Shown: positions 1-10,197, counted from the stretch's first letter. The stretch: 64,000 nucleotides of DNA from Actinomadura syzygii (GCF_008085905.1 NZ_VSFF01000003.1:580429-644428); one strand, 5' to 3'. The notes: generated by a model from the letters alone, not told the origin. A program made the numbers and translations.

Positions 1-360
1 CGCACCGACACGCTCTGGCTCGGCGAACCCGACCTCGGCGAGACGCTGCGCCGGACGCGCGCCTACGCGGAGGCGGGCGCGGACGGGGTCTTCGTCCCCG
101 GCATCGCGGACGACGCCGACATCACCGCCGTGCTGGACGCGGCCCCGGTGCCGCTGAACGTCCTCTTCCTCCCGGGCAGGACGGAGTACGCGCGCCTGGC
201 CCGGCTCGGCGTGCACCGGGTCAGCACGGGATCGCTGCTGTTCCGGACGGCGCTGCGGACGGCCGTGGTCACCGCGCTCGGCGTCGAAGGCGACGGCGCC
301 GACCGTCCCGTGCCCTCGTACGCGGACGTGCAGGCGCTCCTCCAGGGCGGCGGACGCTAA
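1..360 (+). CDS. Isocitrate lyase/PEP mutase family protein, C-terminal part (5' end outside window)
   Basis: The frame is open from base 1 and ends in TAA at 358-360, so only the last 119 codons are present. The fragment reads as the end of a TIM barrel of the isocitrate lyase/phosphoenolpyruvate mutase superfamily: the strand-helix pattern AYAEAGADGVFVPG is followed by VPLNVLF and by the late GVHRVSTGSLLFR segment typical of the family. These enzymes act on C-C or C-P bonds of small 2-oxo or hydroxy acids. The catalytic loop lies upstream of the window, so the exact reaction cannot be read. It converges on the acetyltransferase gene, overlapping its end by a few bases. Confidence 0.75.
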   Translation, partial: RTDTLWLGEPDLGETLRRTRAYAEAGADGVFVPGIADDADITAVLDAAPVPLNVLFLPGRTEYARLARLGVHRVSTGSLLFRTALRTAVVTALGVEGDGADRPVPSYADVQALLQGGGR

Positions 361-944
361 GGAACGGCGTCGACGATTCGGCGGGACCCGATCCAGCGGG
401 AGCGCTCGGCGGCGTAGTAGGCGGCGCCGTCCGGGCCGCGCGGGCCCTCCGGCCTGCGGCGCATCCCGAGCTGCAGCGCGATCTCCGCCGACGACGGGTT
501 CGCCGTGTCGATCTCGGCGGTGACGCGGTGCACGCCGACCACCCCGAACGCGTAGTCGAGCACCGCGCGGGACGCCTCGGCTGCGAGGCCCTGCCCCCAC
601 CGGTCCGGTTCCAGGCTGTAGAGGATCTCGACGTCGGCGCCGTTGCCGAGGGGGCCGTCGTGATGGCTGAGCCCGGCGACCCCGATCAGCGGCTCGCCCG
701 GCGCGGCCGCGTCGATCCCGCCGTCCCAGCGGACCGGGCGCAGCGCCCACAGCCCGTAGCCCTCGGTGGCGAAGTCCCGCTCGCTGGCGTCGATGATCTC
801 CGCGACCTGGACGGCGGAGATCAGCCGGTCGTCGAACAGGTGGCGCCGGACGAGCGGGCCCGTCCAGTGCGTGAGCAGCGCGGCGCGGTCGTCCGCCGTC
901 ACCGGGTGCAGGGCGAGCCGCACCGTGCGAAGCACCTCACTCAT
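357..944 (-). CDS. GNAT family N-acetyltransferase (RimJ/RimL type)
   Basis: A 195-residue protein with the GNAT fold of the RimJ/RimL-like subgroup. The N-terminal strand TVRLALHPVTADDRAALLTHW is followed by the central VEILYSLEPDRWGQGLAAEASRAVLDYAF, which holds the acetyl-CoA pyrophosphate-binding QGLAAEA loop, and by the helix NPSSAEIALQLGMRR. The family transfers an acetyl group from acetyl-CoA to an amine, and the acceptor cannot be predicted. GGAGG lies 6 nt before the ATG. The start overlaps the end of the gene behind it by 8 bp, so the two are probably translationally coupled. Confidence 0.85.
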   Translation of the reverse strand: MSEVLRTVRLALHPVTADDRAALLTHWTGPLVRRHLFDDRLISAVQVAEIIDASERDFATEGYGLWALRPVRWDGGIDAAAPGEPLIGVAGLSHHDGPLGNGADVEILYSLEPDRWGQGLAAEASRAVLDYAFGVVGVHRVTAEIDTANPSSAEIALQLGMRRRPEGPRGPDGAAYYAAERSRWIGSRRIVDAVP

Positions 945-1623
945 GCCCGTCCTCCGGTACCGGTGGCCACGCGGGCGGGGCCTCGCCGTCCGGGACGCCC
1001 ACCCGGAACACGCGGAGCTGCACCGCCAGCGCCTTGTAGTAGCCGACGAGCGTGACCAGCTCCACGAGCGCGGTGCGGCCGAGCGTCGCCGCCGCCTCGG
1101 TGAACACGGCGTCGGCGAGGTCGCCCTCGGCGGCGAGCTGCCGGGCCGCCTCGTGCACGACGCGCTCGCGGACGTCGCCGAGCATCGGTGCGCGGCCCTC
1201 GCGCAGCGCGTCCAATTCGGCCTGGGTGAGGCCGTGCCGGCGGCCGATCCGCTCGTGCGCGTACCACTCGTAGTCGGACCGGACGTGCGCGGCGACGACC
1301 AGCGTCGCGATCTCCCGTTCGCGCTTGGTGAACGCGGTGCGGAAGCGCAGCGCGGCGCCGAGGTCCTGCAGCGGCAGCCCCACCGACGGGCTGTACAGCA
1401 TGGCGTTGAAGGGGCCGAGGAGGCGTCCGGACTCGTCGGCCAGGCCGTAGGGCGGGGGCCCGGCCGACGTGCGCGGACCGCCGGTCACCGCCTCGTACAC
1501 GGCGCGCTGCTCGTCGCTGAGCGAGCCGGGGAGCAGCAGGGGGAGCCGCGCCGAGGACGGGCCGGGGACCGGACCGGGCCGGGGTCGATCGTTGACGCGC
1601 TCACCGCTCACGGGGTCGATCAC
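937..1623 (-). CDS. Carboxymuconolactone decarboxylase (CMD/AhpD-like) family protein
   Basis: A 228-residue protein. The stretch around residues 100-150 (EREIATLVVAAHVRSDYEW, then AHERIGRRHGLTQAELDALREG) is the helical core of the CMD/AhpD fold. The CxxC redox pair of true AhpD peroxidase reductases is absent, so it belongs to the non-redox decarboxylase-like branch, whose substrates are mostly unknown. A second copy of the helix pair (HEAARQLAAEGDLADAVF, then TLVGYYKALAVQLRVF) follows. The start is GTG with only a weak ribosome-binding site. It forms a two-gene unit with the downstream acetyltransferase (8-bp overlap). Confidence 0.8.
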   Translation of the reverse strand: MIDPVSGERVNDRPRPGPVPGPSSARLPLLLPGSLSDEQRAVYEAVTGGPRTSAGPPPYGLADESGRLLGPFNAMLYSPSVGLPLQDLGAALRFRTAFTKREREIATLVVAAHVRSDYEWYAHERIGRRHGLTQAELDALREGRAPMLGDVRERVVHEAARQLAAEGDLADAVFTEAAATLGRTALVELVTLVGYYKALAVQLRVFRVGVPDGEAPPAWPPVPEDGHE

Positions 1624-1763
1624 TTACCGCACGCTAGGCGGTCCGCCGGGGCGGCTCAAGCCCCGTCCGGAATGTGAAACCCCGCGCGCAGGATGAGGTG
1701 GCGGTCGCGTAACCCGGCCGAACCGGCGTCCCACCGGCCCCGCGCGCTGGCAGGATGTCCCGG

Positions 1764-2747
1764 ATGAGCGGCATCTACGACGACCCCTGGGCGTACGAGC
1801 TGGCGTGCGCGTTCCGCGACGTGCCCGCCGAAGTTGACGCGCTGCTCGGCTGGTACGCCGAGCACGCCACGGACGCCGAGCACGCCACGGACGCCGGGCA
1901 CGCCACGGACGCCGGGCACGCCACGGACGCCGGGCACGCCACGGACGCCGAGCACGCCACGGACGCCGGGCACGCCACGGACGCCGGGCACGCCACCGAC
2001 GCCGGGCGCGCCGCGCCGTCCGGGGCGGGTCCGGCGACGGTGCTGGAGCTCGCCGCCGGACCGGCCGAGCACGCCCGCGAGTTCGCCCGCCGGGGGGTCG
2101 CCGCGACCGCGCTCGACCTGAACCCGCGGATGTGCGCGTACGCGTCCCGCGAGGCGGCGCGCGAGGGCGTCGCGGTGGACGTCGTCGAGGGCGACATGAC
2201 GCGGCTCGACCTCGGCCGCCGGTTCGACCTCGCCGTGACCATGCTGGACTCGACGTCCCACCTGATGACGCTGGACGCGCTGGTCGCGCACCTGCGCGGG
2301 GTCGCGGCGCACCTGTCCCCCGGCGGCCTCTACATCGTCGAGATGTCGCACCCGCGCGACCGGCTCACCGACGACCCGAGCGTCAGCGCCGGCTGGACGG
2401 TCGAGCGCGACGGCGTCCACGCGGGCGTGCGGTGGGGCGAGCCGGGCGACCGGCTCGACCCCGTCACGCAGGTCTCCGCCGACCACGTCACGGTGACGAT
2501 CACCGCGGACGGCGGGACGCGGGTCATCCGCGACGTCGTCCCCTACCGGTTCTGGACGGCGACCGAGTTGGACGCCGCGATCCGCCTCGCGGGCGGCCTG
2601 GACGCCGTCGCCCAATACGGCGACTTCGGGGTCGGTGAGGGCGCGGTGCCCCTCACCGACCCCGGCGCCTGGCGAATGATCACCGTGCTGCGGCCGGCCG
2701 CAGCCGCCCCGGGTCAGGGCGTCGGCGCCCAGCCCGGCATCGGGTAG
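1764..2747 (+). CDS. Class I SAM-dependent methyltransferase with a hexapeptide repeat insert
   Basis: About 327 residues. The SAM-binding Rossmann core is clear: ATVLELAAGPAEHAREFARRG (motif I), ATALDLNPRMCAYA (acidic residue at the end of strand 2), VVEGDMTRLDL and FDLAVTMLDSTSHL. The substrate cannot be read. Between an N-terminal helix (YELACAFRDVPAEVDALLGWY) and motif I lie eight hexapeptides A(E/G)HATD, encoded by eight 18-nt repeats. ATG at 1764 is preferred because an AGGA lies about 9 nt upstream; ATG at 1755 is the alternative. The 3' end overlaps the convergent glyA gene by 34 bp. Confidence 0.85.
   Translation: MSGIYDDPWAYELACAFRDVPAEVDALLGWYAEHATDAEHATDAGHATDAGHATDAGHATDAEHATDAGHATDAGHATDAGRAAPSGAGPATVLELAAGPAEHAREFARRGVAATALDLNPRMCAYASREAAREGVAVDVVEGDMTRLDLGRRFDLAVTMLDSTSHLMTLDALVAHLRGVAAHLSPGGLYIVEMSHPRDRLTDDPSVSAGWTVERDGVHAGVRWGEPGDRLDPVTQVSADHVTVTITADGGTRVIRDVVPYRFWTATELDAAIRLAGGLDAVAQYGDFGVGEGAVPLTDPGAWRMITVLRPAAAAPGQGVGAQPGIG
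1857..2000 (+). repeat. Eight tandem 18-bp repeats inside the methyltransferase gene
   Basis: The unit GCCGAGCACGCCACGGAC, or its GGG variant at the second codon, occurs exactly eight times in frame. The order at the second residue is E,E,G,G,G,E,G,G, and a degenerate ninth copy follows (GRAAPS). Nearly identical copies, differing mainly at GAG/GGG, point to recent slippage or unequal recombination. The length is a multiple of 3, so copy-number change would leave the frame intact. Confidence 0.97.
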
Positions 2748-3985
2748 CCCGCGAGCAGCTCGCGGACCTGCCCGGCGACCCGCTCGACGACCGCCTCGTC
2801 CTGCTTGGCGGCGGCCTGCACGACCTCGTCGATCCACGCCGCGACCTGCGGCATCCGCGCCTCGTCCAGCCCGCGGGTGGTGATCGCGGCGGTGCCGATC
2901 CGCAGCCCCGACGGGTCGAACGGCTTGCGCGGGTCGAACGGGACGGCGTTGTAGTTCAGCTCGATCCCGGCCCGGTCGAGCGCCTGCGCGGCGGGCTTGC
3001 CCGCGACGCCCTTGTTGGTCAAGTCGATCAGGATGAGGTGGTTGTCGGTGCCGCCGGAGATCAGGTCGTAGCCGCGGTCCACCAGCGCGGCGGCGAGCAC
3101 CTTCGCGTTCGCGACGATCTGCCGCGCGTACGAGGCGAACTCGGGCCGCGCCGCCTCCTTCAGCGCGACGGCGATCGCGGCCGTCGTGTGGTCGTGCGGG
3201 CCGCCCTGCAGACCCGGGAACACGGCCTTGTCGACCGCCTTGGCGTGCTCGGCGGTGGACAGGATCATCGCGCCGCGCGGGCCGCGCAGCGTCTTGTGCG
3301 TGGTCGTGGTGATCACGTCCGCGTGGCCGACCGGGGACGGGTGCGCGCCGCCCGCGATCAGGCCCGCGATGTGCGCGACGTCGGCGGTGAGCACCGCGCC
3401 CGCCTCCCGCGCGATCTCGGCGAACGCGGGGAAGTCGATCGTGCGCGGGATGGCGGTGCCGCCGCACCAGATCACCTTCGGGCGCTCCTTGAGCGCCAGG
3501 TCGCGCACCTGGTCCATGTCGACCCGCCCGGTGTCGGCGCGCACGTCGTACCGGACGGGCCGGAACCACTTCCCGGTCGCCGACACCGACCAGCCGTGCG
3601 TGAGGTGCCCGCCCATCGGCAGCGACAGGCCCAGCACCGGGTCGCCCGGTTCCAGGAACGCCATGTAGACGGCGAGGTTCGCGGGCGACCCCGAGTAGGG
3701 CTGGACGTTCGCGTGCTCGGCCCCGAACAGCGCCTTCGCGCGCTCGACGGCGAGCGTCTCGATCGGGTCGACGTTCTGCTGGCCCTCGTAGTACCGCTTC
3801 CCGGCGTAGCCCTCGGAGTACTTGTTGGTCAGCACCGTGCCGGTGGCCTCCAGCACGGCCTGCGACACGTAGTTCTCCGAGGCGATCAGCCGCAGCTTCT
3901 CGTACTGGCGGCGGGCCTCGTCCTCGACCAGCCCGGCGATCTCGGGGTCCTGGTCCTTCAGATGGGGGACGGCTGGTTCGTGCAT
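2714..3985 (-). CDS. glyA: Serine hydroxymethyltransferase
   Basis: A 423-residue PLP enzyme converting serine plus tetrahydrofolate to glycine plus 5,10-methylene-THF. Diagnostic segments are RLIASENYVSQAVLEATGT near the N-terminus, EGYAGKRYYEGQQNVD, HGWSVSATGKWF, DVAHIAGLIAGG, the PLP-lysine region VITTTTHKTLRGPRGAMI, and LRIGTAAITTRGL. The start is set at ATG 3985 because GGAGG lies 7 nt upstream and the family begins here; a longer frame to 4045 would run into the riboswitch. The gene stands alone behind a ZTP riboswitch, which links its expression to folate and purine one-carbon status. Confidence 0.97.
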   Translation of the reverse strand: MHEPAVPHLKDQDPEIAGLVEDEARRQYEKLRLIASENYVSQAVLEATGTVLTNKYSEGYAGKRYYEGQQNVDPIETLAVERAKALFGAEHANVQPYSGSPANLAVYMAFLEPGDPVLGLSLPMGGHLTHGWSVSATGKWFRPVRYDVRADTGRVDMDQVRDLALKERPKVIWCGGTAIPRTIDFPAFAEIAREAGAVLTADVAHIAGLIAGGAHPSPVGHADVITTTTHKTLRGPRGAMILSTAEHAKAVDKAVFPGLQGGPHDHTTAAIAVALKEAARPEFASYARQIVANAKVLAAALVDRGYDLISGGTDNHLILIDLTNKGVAGKPAAQALDRAGIELNYNAVPFDPRKPFDPSGLRIGTAAITTRGLDEARMPQVAAWIDEVVQAAAKQDEAVVERVAGQVRELLAGYPMPGWAPTP

Positions 3986-4040
3986 CGGAGCCTCCGCGCT
4001 GCTCGCGCCGGGGATCGGGCGCCCCGGCGAAGGGGGCCCG

Positions 4041-4118
4041 TACACCCAGGCGCGCGGTGTGCGGACTACTCTCGCTCCCCGGTGGTCGTCTCCACCTTGA
4101 CTGCGCCAGTCGCGTGCG
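4041..4118 (-). promoter_or_regulatory. ZTP (pfl motif) riboswitch upstream of glyA
   Basis: Read on the minus strand the leader contains, in order, CGCGACTGGCG, then GGTGGA...CCACCGGGGAGCG, a short linker, and CCGC...GCGCCTGGGTG. ACTGGCG, CCACCGGGGAGC and the terminal GCCTGGG are the conserved blocks of the pfl RNA, which binds ZTP/ZMP and controls one-carbon and purine genes, glyA among them. The 3' block ends about 56 nt before the glyA start. The ribosome-binding site lies in GGAGGCTCC, which can fold on itself, so control of translation is plausible; no U-rich terminator is seen. Confidence 0.88.
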
Positions 4119-4122
4119 AGCC

Positions 4123-4128
4123 ATCATA
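4123..4128 (-). promoter_or_regulatory. Candidate -10 element of the glyA/ZTP-riboswitch transcript
   Basis: TATGAT on the minus strand sits 6-7 nt before the first bases of the riboswitch, which would place the RNA 5' end almost at the aptamer. No convincing -35 hexamer is visible. The remaining bases between here and the TetR gene end (4385) show no gene or clear element. Confidence 0.5.
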
Positions 4129-4384
4129 CCGGGCCGCTCTTCCCCTGCGCGGAGGCCGCGCCGGACGCATCGGTCCATGCCGTGGACGCTAGGGGGACGT
4201 GCTGCGCATCGCTCCGTCAACCGCCGTTCGTTCGGTCTGAGCGCCCCGGCCCGTCATCCGTTCGCCGCGGCGGTCAGGCGGCGGTCACCGATAGGACGTT
4301 CGGCGTTCGCGTCGTCCCGACGTCGAAAGTTCGGACTGCTCCCGCGTGCGAAGCACGCTTCGGCGTCCCGTCCTTCGAAGGTTA

Positions 4385-5116
4385 TTAGGCATCCCCGCAC
4401 GGGGACGGACGGCGGGCCTCAAGTCCGTCGAGGAGGCAGTCGAGCGCGAACGCGAACCGGCGCTCGCACTCGCGGTCGACGTCGATCTCCGCTCCGGCGG
4501 CGGCGGACATCCGCGCGCCGAGCAGCGGATGCTCGTCGGCGATCCGGCGCAGGTGGTCGGCGGCCTGATCGCGCCACTCCGCGCCGCCGCCCGTCCGGTC
4601 GAGGGCGGCGCGCCAGGAGGTCTCGGCCATCATCGCGCCGACGACGTGGTCGTTGACGACGGCGAGGGCGGCGTCCAGGTCGCCGTCCGCGAACCCGGCC
4701 CGGGACAGGATCGTCAGCCCGGCCTCGGCGAGGGCGAGCGCGTTCGGCCCGAGGTTGGGCTGCCCAGCGAGGCCGGACAGCACCCACGGGTGGCGCAGCA
4801 GCATCGCGCGGTGCCGCCGGGCCAGGCCGCCGAGCGCGTCGCGCCAGCGGTCGGCGGGTGCCGCCCCGTCCTCGGCGACCTCGCCCAGGACGTGGTCCAG
4901 CGCGAGTTCGAGCAGTTCGTCCTTCGTGGTCACGTACCAGTACAGCGACCCCGCCGTGACACCCAGGTCGGACGCGATCCGCCGCATGGACAGGCCCCGC
5001 GCCCCCTCCGCGTCGAGGACGGCGACCGCGCGGGCGACGATCCGGTCGCGGCTCAGCCGCCGGTCGCGGGACGGACGTTCGGGACGCAGCCAGACGGAAG
5101 GCGAAGGCGTGGGCAC
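4385..5116 (-). CDS. TetR family transcriptional regulator
   Basis: A 243-residue repressor. The N-terminal HTH is SRDRIVARAVAVLDAEGARG followed by LSMRRIASDLGVTAGSLYWYVTTKDELLELALD, a standard TetR DNA-binding domain. The C-terminal part resembles the TetR_C ligand-binding helices (DALGGLARRHRAMLLRHPWVL, GLTILSRAGFADGDLDAALAVVNDHVVGAMMAE). The start is GTG. It is transcribed away from the alpha/beta hydrolase at 5201, and an inverted repeat sits on the promoter between them, so the hydrolase is its most likely target. The ligand is unknown. Confidence 0.9.
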   Translation of the reverse strand: MPTPSPSVWLRPERPSRDRRLSRDRIVARAVAVLDAEGARGLSMRRIASDLGVTAGSLYWYVTTKDELLELALDHVLGEVAEDGAAPADRWRDALGGLARRHRAMLLRHPWVLSGLAGQPNLGPNALALAEAGLTILSRAGFADGDLDAALAVVNDHVVGAMMAETSWRAALDRTGGGAEWRDQAADHLRRIADEHPLLGARMSAAAGAEIDVDRECERRFAFALDCLLDGLEARRPSPCGDA

Positions 5117-5133
5117 GCCCCCACCCTAGCCCC

Positions 5134-5184
5134 TTGCCATACGCCGTTCACTTTCTTATACATTGTTCAAGGAAGCTGAACGAT
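5134..5184 (+). promoter_or_regulatory. Promoter and probable TetR operator for the alpha/beta hydrolase gene
   Basis: TTGCCA (5134-5139) and TATACA (5157-5162) are spaced by exactly 17 nt. Starting at the last base of the -10 box, ATTGTTCA (5162-5169) and TGAACGAT (5177-5184) form an inverted repeat (7 of 8 matched) around a 7-nt spacer. A repressor bound there would cover the transcription start. The adjacent divergent TetR gene is the obvious candidate. Confidence 0.65.
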
Positions 5185-5200
5185 GTTCAAGGAGGCGGAG

Positions 5201-6010
5201 ATGTCCGGAGACGTGCACGTGACCGTCTGGGACGAGACGGGCGGGACGGGACCGCCCGCGATCCTCGTCCACGGCTCGACGGCCTGGGGCGACGACCCTG
5301 TCCTCGGGTTCGCGGCGCAGCGCCCGCTGGCGGACCGGTTCCGCGTCCTCGCCATGGACCGGCGCGGCCACGGCGGCAGCGGTGGGACGGGCTCGTCCGA
5401 GTACGCCGGCGACTACGAGGCCGACACCGCCGACATCGCGGCGCTGATGGGCGACGGCGCGCACCTCGTCGGCCACTCCTACGGCGCGGTCGGCGCCATG
5501 CTCGCGGCGGCGCGGCGTCCCGAGGCGGTCCTGTCGCTGGCGCTGATCGAACCGGGCTGCTACCAGGCGGCGGCGGACGACCCGGTCGTCGCCGCGGCGC
5601 TCCGCGCCAACCGGGAGGCGATCGCGAACGTCCCCGCGGACGTGCCCGCCGACGTCTACCTCAAGGCCGCGGCGGACGCGGCCGGGCTGCCGCCGCTGGA
5701 CCCGACGCCCCGCCGCCTGCGCGCCGTCCGGACGGCGCTGCGCGAGCGGGTCTGCTGGGAGGCGCCTATCCCGGTGGCGGAACTGGCCGCCCGGACGTGG
5801 CCGAAGCTCGTCCTGTCCGGGACGTGGGAGACGGCGCCCGCCCCCTACCGGGAGCGCGGCGGGGAGCCGCTGATGGCGTGCGCGCGGGTCACCGCCGAGC
5901 GGATCGGGGCGCGGCTCGTACGCGTCCCCGGCACCGCGCACTATCCGCACGTGGACCGTCCCGAGGCCGTGAACGCGGCGCTCGCCGAACTGTGGACGTC
6001 CCAGTCCTAG
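5201..6010 (+). CDS. Alpha/beta hydrolase
   Basis: A 269-residue protein with the alpha/beta-hydrolase core: the oxyanion segment ILVHGSTAWG, VLAMDRRGHGGS, the nucleophile elbow LVGHSYGAVGAML (Ser in GHSYG), and a late histidine in PGTAHYPHVDRPEAVNAAL. Families of this type include lactonases, haloperoxidase-like hydrolases and esterases; the substrate is not predictable. ATG 5201 is chosen because AAGGAGG precedes it at good spacing; an in-frame ATG at 5183 lies inside the operator. It is probably repressed by the TetR product. Confidence 0.87.
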   Translation: MSGDVHVTVWDETGGTGPPAILVHGSTAWGDDPVLGFAAQRPLADRFRVLAMDRRGHGGSGGTGSSEYAGDYEADTADIAALMGDGAHLVGHSYGAVGAMLAAARRPEAVLSLALIEPGCYQAAADDPVVAAALRANREAIANVPADVPADVYLKAAADAAGLPPLDPTPRRLRAVRTALRERVCWEAPIPVAELAARTWPKLVLSGTWETAPAPYRERGGEPLMACARVTAERIGARLVRVPGTAHYPHVDRPEAVNAALAELWTSQS

Positions 6011-6045
6011 CTGGCGCGCGAACGCGGGTGGCCGCGGAAACACGT

Positions 6046-6076
6046 ATGGCCCAACCCCCTCGTGGGGTCGGGCCAT
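6046..6076. terminator. Hairpin terminator between the hydrolase and rbpA genes
   Basis: Arms 6046-6058 and 6064-6076 pair in 12 of 13 positions around the loop CTCGT. It lies between converging genes (hydrolase + and rbpA -), so it can act in both directions. Confidence 0.75.
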
Positions 6077-6098
6077 GCGGTCGGTCGCGCGCGGGCGG

Positions 6099-6470
6099 TC
6101 AGCGCCCCGCGGACTCCAGGGCCTTCTTGACGGCGGCGCGCTTCTGGCGGAGCTTCGCGAGAGCCTCCTCCAGGATGGCCTCGCCGTCCTCGTCGCTGCG
6201 CCGCTCCTTCACGTACGCGAGGTGCGTCTTGTACGGCTCGGTCTTCGGCGGGGCCGGCGGGTTCTCCGAGTCCTGCCCGGCCGGGAAGCCGCAGCGCGGG
6301 CAGTCCCAGGTCTCGGGAACGGCGACGTCCGTCGCGAAGCTCGGGCGGGTCTCGTGCCGGTTGGCGCAATAGAAGGTCACCCATACGCGGGGGGCGGCGT
6401 CACCGCGTTCCGCCTCTCCCATCGGACCGGCCCCGACACGGCTGCCCCGAATCGCGTTGCCACTACCCAC
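6099..6470 (-). CDS. rbpA: RNA polymerase-binding protein RbpA
   Basis: A 123-residue actinobacterial RNA polymerase-binding factor that stabilises the holoenzyme with HrdB/SigA-type sigma factors. Recognisable parts are the N-terminal tail with IRGSRVGA, the small beta-barrel zinc-binding core with Cys in FYCANRHE and WDCPRCGFPAG, the basic linker PPKTEPYKTHLAYVKERRS, and the C-terminal sigma-interacting helix DGEAILEEALAKLRQKRA. The start is GTG with GAGGAG 6 nt upstream. The gene lies just after secG, completing the conserved gap-pgk-tpiA-secG-rbpA order. Confidence 0.95.
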   Translation of the reverse strand: MGSGNAIRGSRVGAGPMGEAERGDAAPRVWVTFYCANRHETRPSFATDVAVPETWDCPRCGFPAGQDSENPPAPPKTEPYKTHLAYVKERRSDEDGEAILEEALAKLRQKRAAVKKALESAGR

Positions 6471-6553
6471 GGAGTACTCCTCGTCTGTCTTCCGCCGCCG
6501 CCCGTGACCTCCTGGGACGGCGCGGCGTTCGCTTCATTGGTCGAACGGGTGGC

Positions 6554-6796
6554 TCAGCCGACGCCCTTGTGCTTGAACAGCAGGGCGAGCACGGCGATCG
6601 AGGCGAACCAGACCACCCCGACGCCGATCGTCAGCCGGTCGAGGTTGCGTTCCACGACCGACGACCCGCCGAGCGACGACGAGATGCCGCCGCCGAACAT
6701 GTCGGACAGTCCCCCGCCCTTGCCCTTGTGCATAAGGACGAGGACGACCATCAGCAGGCTCGCGAGAATGAGCACGATCGACGTTGCGATGATCAC
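6554..6796 (-). CDS. secG: Preprotein translocase subunit SecG
   Basis: An 80-residue two-helix membrane protein. Helix 1 is about residues 2-22 (IVLILASLLMVVLVLMHKGKG) and helix 2 about 55-73 (RLTIGVGVVWFASIAVLALL), with the characteristic GKGGGLSDMFGGG loop between. SecG is the accessory subunit of the SecYEG channel. The start is GTG. It follows tpiA by about 137 nt in the glycolytic gene run, the usual actinobacterial position. Confidence 0.95.
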   Translation of the reverse strand: MIIATSIVLILASLLMVVLVLMHKGKGGGLSDMFGGGISSSLGGSSVVERNLDRLTIGVGVVWFASIAVLALLFKHKGVG

Positions 6797-6933
6797 GGTT
6801 CTTCAGCGCCTTGTCTCGTAGGTAAGGACCGAGGGTCTGGCCGGGCGGTTTACCCGTCAGCTACGAAGGGTACGACGGATGGCCCGCTGGTTCGGCAAGA
6901 ACCCCCAGTTCACGCGGAATTGATCAGTTTTGC

Positions 6934-7728
6934 TCAGACGGGGAGATCCCGGTACCGGCAGATCTTGACGAATTCTCCCGGATCCAGGCTGGCACCACCG
7001 ACCAGTGCGCCGTCCACGTCGTCCTGCGCCATGATCGCGGCGATGTTCCCGCCCTTGACCGAACCGCCGTACAGGATACGCACCTCGTCGGCCGATCCGC
7101 CGTCGTACAGCTCGGCGAGCCGCGTCCTGATCGCGGCGCAGACCTCCTGGGCGTCCTTCGGGGTGGCGGTCTCGCCGGTGCCGATCGCCCAGACCGGCTC
7201 GTAGGCGATCACCGTGCGGCGCACCTGGTCGGCGGGGATCTTCGCCAGCCCGCCGTCGAGCTGCGCGAGGACGTGGGCCACCTGCCCGCCCGCCTTCCGG
7301 ACGTCGAGCCCCTCCCCCACGCACAGGATCGGGGAGATGTCGGCGGCCAGCGCGGCCCGCGCCTTGGCGTTGACGATCTCGTCGGTCTCGGCGTGGTACT
7401 GGCGGCGCTCGGAGTGCCCGACGACCGCGTACGAGCATTTCAGCTTGGCGAGCATCGACGCGGAGATCTCGCCGGTGTAGGCGCCGGACGCGTGCTGGGA
7501 GACGTCCTGCGCGCCGTACTGGATGCCGAGGCGGTCGGCGTCCACGAGCGTCTGCACCGACCGGATCGCCGTGAACGGCGGGATCACGGCGATGTCGACG
7601 GCGTCGTAGTCGGCCTCCTTGAGCGCGAACGCCATCTTCTGGACGAGCGCGATCGCCTCGAGGTGGTTGTTGTTCATCTTCCAGTTGCCGGCCATCAGCG
7701 GCTTGCGGGAAGGGGTCGCGGGGGCCAT
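6934..7728 (-). CDS. tpiA: Triosephosphate isomerase
   Basis: A 264-residue TIM-barrel enzyme interconverting dihydroxyacetone phosphate and glyceraldehyde 3-phosphate. Seen are GNWKMN (catalytic Lys and Asn), [13 protein letters not shown] (catalytic His), [15 protein letters not shown] (catalytic Glu and loop 6) and [11 protein letters not shown] (phosphate-binding). It starts 3 nt after the pgk stop, so both are read from one message with gap. Confidence 0.97.
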   Translation of the reverse strand: MAPATPSRKPLMAGNWKMNNNHLEAIALVQKMAFALKEADYDAVDIAVIPPFTAIRSVQTLVDADRLGIQYGAQDVSQHASGAYTGEISASMLAKLKCSYAVVGHSERRQYHAETDEIVNAKARAALAADISPILCVGEGLDVRKAGGQVAHVLAQLDGGLAKIPADQVRRTVIAYEPVWAIGTGETATPKDAQEVCAAIRTRLAELYDGGSADEVRILYGGSVKGGNIAAIMAQDDVDGALVGGASLDPGEFVKICRYRDLPV

Positions 7729-7731
7729 CGG

Positions 7732-8919
<1,188 letters not shown>

Positions 8920-8950
8920 CGGGATGCGGTGTCCTTCCGTACACGGGCGC

Positions 8951-8995
8951 GCCGTGGCCGCGCGGCGCGTGCTGGCGCGCGGGCGCGGCCACGGC
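8951..8995 (-). other. Strong intercistronic hairpin between gap and pgk
   Basis: Arms 8951-8963 and 8983-8995 are perfectly complementary over 13 bp of G/C-rich sequence with a 19-nt loop. There is no following U-run, so it is more likely an RNA-stability or partial attenuation element in the gap-pgk message than a full terminator. Confidence 0.6.
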
Positions 8996-9009
8996 GGGAC
9001 GAGGGTCGG

Positions 9010-10071
<1,062 letters not shown>

Positions 10072-10197
10072 TCATCCGGGGTTCTCCCCCGCCTTCGACC
10101 CTATCCAATGACCCGCCGGTAGCCGGACACGGGCGGCGCGGGAAATCACGCGCGCGGCGGCGCTCGCCCCGGTCGGAGGCGTCCCGGCGGAGATCAC

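Noticed and set aside
1656..4220. Long minus-strand frame across the methyltransferase and glyA region
   Set aside because: It is a shadow of the real genes in another frame; the product is low-complexity Arg/Gly/Pro sequence.
6471..6553. SigR-type promoter upstream of rbpA
   Set aside because: No GGAAT...GTT pair at the expected spacing could be found.
6797..6933. Possible small gene between tpiA and secG
   Set aside because: No frame with a start, ribosome-binding site and sensible composition; it looks like a promoter or leader region.
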